In this document: positions 50,204 to 64,000 of the stretch, piece after piece
How the letters are laid out: each line of letters opens with the position of its first letter
Position numbering within the stretch: position 1 is the stretch's first letter
Source of the DNA: Unio delphinus
Taxonomy: Eukaryota > Mollusca > Bivalvia > Unionida > Unionidae
Direction of reading: 5' to 3'
Assembly: GCA_029339505.1 (NCBI GenBank)
Contig: JAQISU010000233.1
Span: 1,844,001 to 1,908,000 of the forward strand
DNA length: 64,000 bases
Made by a program: the position numbers and the translations under genes
Notes under the pieces: generated by a model
The model's input: only the letters and a program-made list of their open reading frames with translations
What the model was told of the DNA's origin: nothing
Databases searched by the model: none

Positions 50204-51764
50204 CATGAAGTTTGACAAAAGGCCATCTTAGAGTAAGACAGGCTCTAGATAGATTTATCTTTGGATTTTCGAATTGTCCATGTCCGCCTTTCGAATTGTC
50301 CATGATCGCCCAGGGAACGATTGTTCTTGCTTTAGTTTAACTTCTTTTTTATATAAATAATCTAGCGGTGAAACACGACCTATCTCGAAACTATGTGATA
50401 AGCTACTGAAGTCAATTCGATGTGAACGCGGTAAGAAAATTAATCTAGCCAATGAAATTGTTTATGATGAGAGATGCAATGTTTTGTACGAAGGTGGTAT
50501 GGCAAAATAATAAATACGCTCTCAAGTTGTTCCTATTGCAGTGCAGATTGGAATGTGAACTTAAATTCCTCGGTTGTGTATTGTAACATTTCTTCTTACC
50601 AGATCAACTACTGAATGGTCACAGTACTCGTACCATTTCTTTTTACCACATCAGCTACTGGACGGTCAGAGCACTGGTTCGCATTTTGAAACTGACAATT
50701 TATTTGTATCTCATTTAAACATTTTGACGTGCACACTCACATCGGTATAGTCAGGAGTGGTGCAGTATTAAGTGGCATGGTTTTTTTTGTGGTTTTTTTC
50801 TTTTCTTTTCAAACTTGTGAATCTGGGATTTGTACGAATAAACGAAGCAAGTTCAGTGAACCTCAAGGATAAAAACCCAAGTTGTCTGTCTATTGATGTG
50901 AATATTTACATAAAAAAACAATATGACCCGCAAAAGACAAAGATATACGGCAAGCATGATTAGAATGAACACAACAACACCTAACTAGTAACAAAGAGAT
51001 GTTTTTCTTCACGTTCGCGTAACTTAGAGTTTCAATCTTCTTTGAAGACAAACTTGGAATCCTTTTGTGAGCGTGAAATTAAAATACTGAAAATACTTAA
51101 GCGCTTTGCTATTGACTATAGTATATATAATTCAGCAACAAACTAAACAACATAAATACCGTTACAACAATAAAAAGCCCGAAATCGTCTATAAAAAAAA
51201 TGCGTTTAAAAATATAAGTAAAGATTAACGATGGCTAAGCAATAAAACCGAATTTAAGAAAAGCAATGACATTTTTATATAGGCCTCACACTTTGATATT
51301 GTATGCGGATGTAATCTGCCATGTATTAACAGCTTGAAAAAATATATACGCAAAAAGAAACCTCAATTCAAACTGACTTTTTCAGATTCATTCCTTCTTT
51401 TCATTTTTTGGGAACACACCTAAACACTATTCAAAGGTGGAGCAGGGAAAATACACAGCTTAGACTGTCGATAGAACAATGCACATTTTGGTGCTGTTTT
51501 TTCCCCCTTCGACTTAGATTTGTTAAAATTTGGCAACATTGCTTGTAGCGTGTGCTGAGAAACACAGGACATCCCTTAAATTTGAGATATGTTAAAAAGT
51601 CAGTCGACAATAAATATCACACTACCATTATACTAACTTGATATATGAATGGAAACAGTGAATATATTTCACATAATATGGTGTTCTTAATTATCCTTGT
51701 TTTGTTTTCCTTTCCTTCTGGGTGTATATGAGATTGTGTGATTTTATTTTCTTTCCCTTCTGTT
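50204..51764. other. No gene seen
   Basis: The first few hundred bases may hold further unrecognisable transposase remnants; the rest is AT-rich. Confidence 0.55.
50588..50682. repeat. About 48-bp direct duplication
   Basis: TTTCTTYTTACCASATCARC, then TACTGRAYGGTCASAG, twice in tandem with several differences. Confidence 0.75.
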
Positions 51765-52078
51765 TTGATCTTGTCACTAGATAGTCATACCATGTTAAAA
51801 TCCCATTGTCGCTAGATAGGCCCAAATAGTTCCTATGTTAAATTCCCCTTGAGGCTACATAGTCCCACCATGTTTAATTCCCCCTGACGCTAGATAGGCC
51901 CAAATAGTTCCCATGTTAAATTCCCCTTGTCGCTAGACAGGAACACTATGATTGTCGCCAGACAGGCCCAAACCCTTTTTGACTGGATTTCCCATTGTTG
52001 CTAGAAAGCTTGTCGCCAGACGGACCGAAGCCCTTTATGATTGGATTTCCCATTGTCGCCAGACGGACCCATTTTACT
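51765..52078. repeat. Degenerate minisatellite, about 36-44-bp unit
   Basis: Units of GTCGCTAGATAGGCCCAAAT plus AGTTCCCATGTTAAATTCCC, alternating with shorter forms; the right part changes to GTCGCCAGACGGACC with CCCTTTATGATTGGATTTCC. Confidence 0.85.
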
Positions 52079-52704
<626 letters not shown>

Positions 52705-52959
52705 GTATCTTTTGCTTTGAATCCTTGTCTGTTATGCATTTTAGTCTGGTATATATGAATAGTTTTGGTAATGCTTTATCCGCAACAACGAAATGAGGAA
52801 TAACAGTATGATTTAAAGACACGGGTACATTAGCCCTAATGTAAATGGTACAAGCATTGCTTCAATCGTTTTCAGAAATCTTAGAATGTGCCATTATTGA
52901 GATATATATATGCAATACTGCCGGTACATACATTTTGTAAAAAGGCCAATTTGGACAAT

Positions 52960-53152
52960 GTATGCATGTATGTATGTATGTATGTATGTATGTATGTATG
53001 TATGTATGTATGTATGTATGTATGTATGTATGTATGTATGTATGTATGTATGTATGTATGTATGTACGTACGTACGTACGTACGCACGCACGCACGCACG
53101 CACGCACGTATGTATGTATGTATGCATGTACGCACGTATGCTTGTATGTATG
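52960..53152. repeat. (TGTA)n with internal (CGTA)n and (CGCA)n blocks
   Basis: About 26 TGTA copies, then five CGTA, then six CGCA, then TGTA/TGCA again. Confidence 0.97.
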
Positions 53153-53307
53153 GGAGCATGTTATAAATTATAATTTTTCGTGAAATCACCTTTAAAGTAG
53201 AACTGTGTTTTACTGAAGGGCTATATACTAATACCACCTAATAATATTGACATTATATAATGTAGAGCCGTATTGTGAGATCATGGAACAGTTTCTTAAT
53301 GATGACA

Positions 53308-53309
<2 letters not shown>

Positions 53310-53347
<38 letters not shown>
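53310..53347. repeat. (CA)n microsatellite
   Basis: About 18 CA dinucleotides. Confidence 0.97.
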
Positions 53348-57918
<4,571 letters not shown>

Positions 57919-58101
57919 AAGCTCATGTAGCCTAGTGGTTAGATGCGTGGAATCGCTGATTTGAAACCCAGTCGAGTCATACTGAAGACAAAACAAAAAT
58001 GGCACTAGCAGGTGCCTCGCTAGTCGTTCGGTTGTATGGATTTAGTTAGGACTGGTCGGCTTTGTGTCAACGTAATGTTACTGGGTGGGATATGACGTGT
58101 C
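57919..58101 (+). mobile_element. SINE family 1, partial diverged copy
   Basis: Head GCCTAGTGGTTAGATGCGTG, B-box-like TTTGAAACCCAGT, then ATGGCACTAGCAGGTGCCTC, TTAGGACTGGTCGGC and ACTGGGTGGGATATGA. Stops before the tail block. Confidence 0.82.
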
Positions 58102-58604
58102 AGTCACTTCCTATTTTGGTCTCTTGGGGATACATCCTGGGTTGTGTTTTTGATACTTTGGTGTTTCATATAATTATACTAGTTCTCGACCTCTGGAAAA
58201 AAAACATCTGAGACTCAGTAGGTAATATTATATATTCCACATGCCGCTTTTTAGAGTCCTGTTAAATCGCTCCCAGAAAGCAGCTTTGACCCGATTTGCA
58301 TTTTATGCATCTCTGTGTTATTATTTTTTTAAGCCAATTAGTGACGGTTTTCTTCTAAAGTTCGCTGCCGTAATCCACCGGCAATTGTTAGGATTTACAG
58401 ACACCCAAACCGCTTTCCAACGTCTCAACTATATAGTTTCCATTTAATTTTTTAGTAGAATATCCCAAGTGTTATAGTTTATCCCATCGATGACCGCCTT
58501 ACCTAATATACTTGAAATGATCGTTATGAAAGATGAAATCTCACATATTGACAATATATATATTTTCAAACTCGTTCAAGAATCTTAACAGAATTATAAT
58601 ATTA

Positions 58605-58646
<42 letters not shown>

Positions 58647-61600
58647 GTTTACACAAATCTTTGATGTAAGTACTGTTTCGTTTCTCCATTTTGTTGTATT
58701 GTGCTGCCTTAATTTTCTGTTAATCACTGAAATCTCAGTAACTCTTCTAATTAAACAGGAAATTACTGGGTAACTCCCAGTATAATATTTTGACTCATTT
58801 TTCAGCCAGTTGTAACCTTCACATTACAGGTTGAAATCTGCGGAACAAATATTTCGTCTGTGTTCCATAACTTGACAGTTTAACAAGAAGAAAAAAAATA
58901 TCGGCTTTTGGTAGGTTGCTATATTATGTTTTCTAACCTCACGTAGTCGTATCGGTTATCACTAAAATGACAAAGAAAACAATATGTTGTGAAATTCTAC
59001 AGGTGGATGTTATTTCCAACGTCCTCATAGAGGCGATGATAATAACAGTTTTTATTTGTGTAGGAATATGAATTTAAGATAAAATACACATTTTATGCAA
59101 GTTTAATATATATTTCTTCCTTTTCATTAGGATTTAAAATAGATACATAACTCAGGTGGCTCGAGTAAAAGATCCTTAATCAGCAGTAGGATCAGGGCCG
59201 CCCTTGAAAATGAATGTTTAAATGAAATATCATCCACGTTTGGTGTGAATTAAAAGGTCGTTTAACCGTATAGGTTGTCCTAAGGTTTTACAAGATTGTA
59301 TCACAGAGTCAATGAACAATAAAGAGTCTAAAAGTTGGCATCATAACTGAAAGCAAATAGCTTTTATACCAGACACCAAGCCAATTAATCCAAGACAAAT
59401 AAAGCTTCACAGTTCATGGCTGGAATTTTTTTGTAACCTAGATACGTTCTATCGGATCTTCCAATTAACATAATTGTGAGGGTATACTTTATAAATACAT
59501 AAAAACTCATGTGTATTGTGACCCTTATTTAACCACAATAATGGTGGTATATATTGCCAAACTGTCCGTTTTAGTCCTATCGGCTCATTTTCATCAGATG
59601 GCCATTATAGGCATGATTCATTTGCATATGCGATTGTAAACGTTTTTGTTCTGTTTGGCCTCGAACAAGTGGTCTCGTTACATTTCTCTAACACTCCAGT
59701 CGGTCTTCGACCTGTTATAGAGTAGTATTCCCAGTACAAGCATAAACCCACGTGGCGTAAATTGGCTTATTCGTCGTTTTTGAAAGAGGAGACAACCAAT
59801 TTTTATTTTTGCGTCTGTGCTTGAAAAGTTGTTTCTGTATTAATTTATTTGCATCTGTAACGAAAAGATTGCATACTTTAAATAATCACTAAAAATCAGT
59901 CTTATTATTAATTGCCTGAAACGGTTGCTTTGGCTCAAACATATGTGCGATCTTTTATAAGAAAATAGTGTCGGTGAAAGTAATTAATTGTATCCATTCT
60001 AATAACCTGCTAGAGTTAAGTATAATTTGTTTTCTATCAAAGACATACTCATATTTGCTTATGAAAGTAGACTGAAATGACTGAATCGCGTGCTGTTCAA
60101 CGCATGTCTAGCAAGCGAAGTCTACTCTATATGTCCACAGAAAAGAAGAATAATGTGACAAATGACATGGACTGATTTAACAGATTTACTGTATAAAATG
60201 TCAAGAATTTAAGGTTTCCAAACAGTTTCATAATATAATATTTTTACAAAATTATTTTGTGACCATTGTCATAAGCACATTTACGAAGTAACTTCTTACA
60301 TATTTCAAGGAAAATCTTGACCTATGATCAGATTGAATAGATCTAAGAATGCAAAATTCTTTCAAAAGTGTAACAAGGCTTTACTATTGTTTTAATGTTT
60401 CATTCCGCAAATGAATTATATTTTTAGAACATGTTAATGCACACTTTATGCTGAATACGTAATGGTTCCATATCTTGGTTCTCGGTATGGGATCTAGACA
60501 GTCTAACATCGTTATGTAAAATTATTCGGCAATTGCATGAATTTGTTGCAGATTAGCGTTATGTTTCGCCTAATTGGCTCTCCCAACCACTTGACAAGTT
60601 TCACGAGATCTACATTACCCATATGCATTACTGTTAATTTTCGGCCAATGCAAACTATTCTATAAAAAATCTACGACACAATAAAAGCACCCAATACGTC
60701 CATTGTTTCAGCCTACAAGCCTGGCACTGTAGATATTGTTAAATGTTTCAACTTTCAACGACGTATACGTTTTGTCGCTACCAAGCCTTAACAATGTTGT
60801 TGGCCTATTTTATCTGTTTTGTGCATGTGCTCAAGTTTTAAAACTAAAATATCCGGTTTGTATAGACCATTCAATTTCTCTTTGTAAATGAGATGTATAT
60901 ATTATATTATTCATTCCCAAACTTATGATAGAGTTTGATCTTATATATTATTGTGCTGTATATTACTGAAGAATTACTAAAAACTATTTGTATCAAATGT
61001 AGTTAATTACGATTGATAGAGAGTGCCTGATTATTCATTTTCTGTGAAGTTTATTTGCAAAACTAAAACAAAAAATGCTTTGACAAATTACCCTGGACGT
61101 GTATCTGGAGAATTATAAATGTTCAAAGCTTTATTTATAGGAACAGTGTAGCAAAGCTGAATCTATTTCGTTGTTGAAGGTTGCTCCATATTGGTTTAGA
61201 TAATGGTGCATTCTTTCATGGTGCTGAATTAAATGCAAATATTTGCCTTTGAATCCATTTAACAGTAAATTCAAATGTTTGTGTCTGTTGTTTTGTCATT
61301 AAGGAAAATGGTGTTTTTATGGTATCGAAAGCCAGCCAAGAGGAAATATAGATCTGTTCAAAGCAAATTAGGGTAAAGTATGAGAGACGTTCACCAACTT
61401 CGTGTAGAAACAAGACCCAGTGGCCGTAGATGAAACAAGTGAATCTCATCCAAAGGCAATATCTGCCATAGCCGTAATCTCAGAAAATGTAGATAAACAA
61501 TCAGAAAAGACAGTTTGTGTTTCTCAGGTATATTAAATCTGTCCTTACTTAAATATAATAATGCAGAGTCCACAGAAAGCGAACACGTTATTATTTACAA

Positions 61601-62349
61601 ACAAACCTTCCTATAATATTTGATAGAATGTTTCCTTGTATTTACTATATCTTTCTTTAATCGACATCCCAGCCATTCAGAACATATTAAATGCTTTGCT
61701 GTCAAATGTCTTTAATTTTCAAATACTTCCAGAAGGAATTAAAAAGAACTTTTGGAAAAGCAATAAAATTAAAACAGCCAAAAGAGGCCTAATTACAGAT
61801 GATCAAGAAATTACAGTGGCTACAACCTGAATATAACACAAAAGAGAATTTAATTTTTAGCATTTTATTCCTTCTCATACATGCATCGCTTATTTTAGAT
61901 TCATTTTACATGTGATTACAATATATGTATGATGTATTTGTGTCATATTAATCAACAACAAGTAAAGTGCGTACATTTCGTGCTGATGCTTTAGATGAAA
62001 CAAAAGTCTTATACCGAGAAAAGAAGAAGAAAAACAAAAAATATAACAAATGGGACAGCTTTCACTGATGAATTGATTCAGGTTGGCACAGCAGTATTGT
62101 TTACACCACCGCGCGCTGTCAATGCTGATCAGGAAACTAGTTCGTATCTGATTATTGTTATATAATGACTGCTGCTTTCATGTAATGTTCATAAAAATGT
62201 ATTCTTTTGTTACACTTTCATTTTTCAAAAAAGTATGTTCTTTTAACAGGCAGAAAGCACAAGTGTAACATCGAAGTATGTGAGTGCGAGTCTGCGCCAT
62301 TTACTATGATCAGTAGTTATATCTGGCCTTCTTCACCTAAGAATCTCAT
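58102..62349. other. No gene seen
   Basis: More than 4 kb of AT-rich DNA with only short frames and one (ATT)n tract. Confidence 0.6.
58600..58646. repeat. (ATT)n microsatellite
   Basis: About 15 trinucleotides. Confidence 0.96.
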
Positions 62350-63830
62350 TTTAGGTTCCCACAATAACATGATCTCGCTCCCGAATATCGTTAGTAAAGT
62401 GTACGAAAGCATCATACTCAACAGGCTCCAATTGCTGGCGGACCGTGTGTACCCGGAATCCCAGTGCGGCTTCAGAGCAGGCAGGTAGACGACAAACATG
62501 ATCTTCGCACTACGACAACTCCATGAGTAGAGCAGAAATAAAGGTAAACCACACTATATGATGTTCATCGACACATTCAATGCTTTTGTCTTGGTCAGCA
62601 GGAAGGTTTTTTTTGAACGTCTCAGTAAGATCGGTTGCCCACCCAAAACCTCTTTTCATGCAGATATAAAGAGAACAGTCCTGTATGATAGATTCTCCTA
62701 AACCTCTTTCCCAATTAACAGCGACGACTCGTCCAATAATAGCACATATCTTCACATCAGGTCCAACGTGAAGCTGATCAGCCTGGCACAACTGCACTTG
62801 AAGACCAACGTATGAGCTTTGCGAATCAGTGAGATGCTTTTTTCAGAACACGTGCCTCTTGTGACCCACACCGAGGAAGCCATCCAGAGACTGCGAGACG
62901 ATTTCGCTGATGAATGAATGTAGTATGGGCTCACCATCAGCCTGGAAAAGACAACTATCAGCGTGAAAGATACCACCACTGAACCTTCCATTAAAATCGA
63001 CGGGTGTCACCCTGGAAGCAGTAAATAACTTTACCTACCTACGGTCAACCATCAGCAACACTCTCTCTCTCTTGATCTTGATCTGGAGAGAAGGCTTGGA
63101 AAGGCAGACACCATCATGCCACGATTAACAAACCCAGTGTGGGAAAGCAACTCACTGACAGAGCACAACAAGGTCCAAGTTTACCAGTCCTTTGTTCGCA
63201 GACCCATTCTATATAGAAGTGAGACCTGGAGTACCGACCTGAGGCAAGAGCACCGGCTCAACTCCACACATATAGGGTGCCTAAGACGCTTCGTGAAAAT
63301 CAGCTGGCAAGACCGTGTCCCGCACAGCGAGATCCTGAAGTATTCAAATACACCCTATCGAGTACTCACTGCCTTCGATGGCTGTGACACGTCCGATGCA
63401 CTGAGGATGTGAGGCTGCCAATGGACATTCTTTCTGAACAACTGGCCACTGGCACGAGAAAAGTCGGCCGCCTCTCACTCTATTTCAAGCATGTGTGCAA
63501 GAGGGACATAAAAGAATGCGTCATTTCACCCGATGGCTGGGATGTGCTGCCCGAGGACTGAGGCACCTGGAGACTAACGAGAAACAAGAAAATATCTATC
63601 ACTCATGCGTGGAGAGGCCAGTTGTAGAAAGAGTGAGAGAAAGAAGGACGCGGCAGCAACCACAGTACCCAGATTTATCAGTATATCTGTACCAACTGCA
63701 ATAGGGACTGTCACTCTCGTATTTGCCTGCACAGCCACAAAAACGATGCCAACACCCCAAATACAAACAACAGACCAAGGGCGCTATTCGCGAAATCTCT
63801 CGATTCTGAGTCGCCAATGATGATGACAAT
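62350..63830 (+). mobile_element. 5'-truncated decayed LINE with 3' zinc-finger end
   Basis: Starts inside RT motif 2 (NIVSKVYESIILNRLQLLADRVYPESQCGFRAGR), continues with MIFALRQLHE, motif A FIDTFNAFVLV, then a region where the catalytic FADD box should be but reads LFSEHVPLVTHTEEAIQRL, so the catalytic aspartates are lost. Further on are FTYLRSTIS, MPRLTNPVWESNSL...VYQSFV, YRSETWSTDLRQEHRLN, CLRRFVKISWQDRVPHSEIL and a C-terminal finger CTNCNRDCHSRICLHSHK at about 63690-63750. Several stops and frameshifts. The 3' end has an ATGATGATG stretch at 63818-63828, a tail style seen in some LINEs. It belongs to the same broad clade as the copy at 44.6-46.25 kb but is clearly diverged from it. Confidence 0.85.
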
Positions 63831-64000
63831 TTGTGTGTTCAGGTTTTTATTTATGTATTTGATTATGTATTTATTGATTAATTGTAGTCTCTTTTCATTT
63901 AATTAAATCACTTTGATAATACGACAGTTTCAAAGTATATATCCAAATATAAACATCGAAAGATGTAATAATCAAGACATGAAAACTGTAATGTAAGTTA

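Noticed and set aside
52862..53237. Several Cys-Met-Tyr or His-Thr-Tyr repeat frames
   Set aside because: Shadows of the TGTA microsatellite.

Overview
This looks like AT-rich nuclear DNA from an invertebrate animal, most plausibly a marine lophotrochozoan such as a mollusc. The reasons are long dinucleotide microsatellites, two abundant tRNA-derived SINE families, decayed LINEs and a CACTA-type transposon, minisatellites with period 24-74 bp, and one spliced gene whose secreted polyamine-oxidase-like product ends in a GC...DDGSC module. The taxonomic call is inference only; no rRNA, mitochondrial or other marker is present.

Only one host gene is well supported. It lies on the minus strand between about 37.0 and 30.9 kb. 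Its large 3' exon (32441-30913) encodes almost all of an FAD-dependent polyamine-oxidase-like enzyme. I add a small upstream coding exon (34311-34199) that starts right after a splice acceptor, carries an ATG and a clear signal peptide, and ends in the phase the large exon needs. A possible 5' untranslated exon ends at a good splice donor at 36867. The ATG at 32472, which opens the long uninterrupted frame, lies in the intron and is probably not the true start.

Layout: 0-9 kb, a 37+37 bp dimeric minisatellite (2.23-2.75 kb), SINE pieces, and a degenerate 70-bp array (6.9-8.46 kb) with a SINE inside it. 9-19 kb, microsatellites, SINEs, a short snap-back inverted repeat (13.1 kb), and an element with inverted clusters of a GGACA...GTCAC motif (16.26-17.16 kb). 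19.5-23.2 kb, faint, much-mutated reading frames on opposite strands that I cannot identify. 24.07-27.5 kb, two fused minisatellites (39 bp and 36 bp) with a SINE flanked by a 12-bp target-site duplication. 30.9-37 kb, the oxidase gene. 38-43 kb, mostly featureless DNA with two SINEs. 44.4-46.25 kb, pieces of two LINEs joined together. 47.5-50.2 kb, a 117-bp-arm inverted repeat, a 26-bp minisatellite and a tnp2/CACTA transposase relic. 50-62 kb, microsatellites and a 44-bp minisatellite. 62.35-63.83 kb, a second LINE relic that keeps its 3' zinc-finger end.

Apart from the oxidase gene, the window is non-coding DNA and dead mobile elements; long open frames inside the minisatellites are by-products of repeat periods divisible by three. 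No CRISPR array, rRNA, stand-alone tRNA gene or operon is present. The most notable items are the oxidase gene structure with its unusual C-terminus, the unidentified relic at 19.5-23.2 kb, the fused satellite arrays, and the recent-looking inverted repeat at 47.5-48.0 kb.
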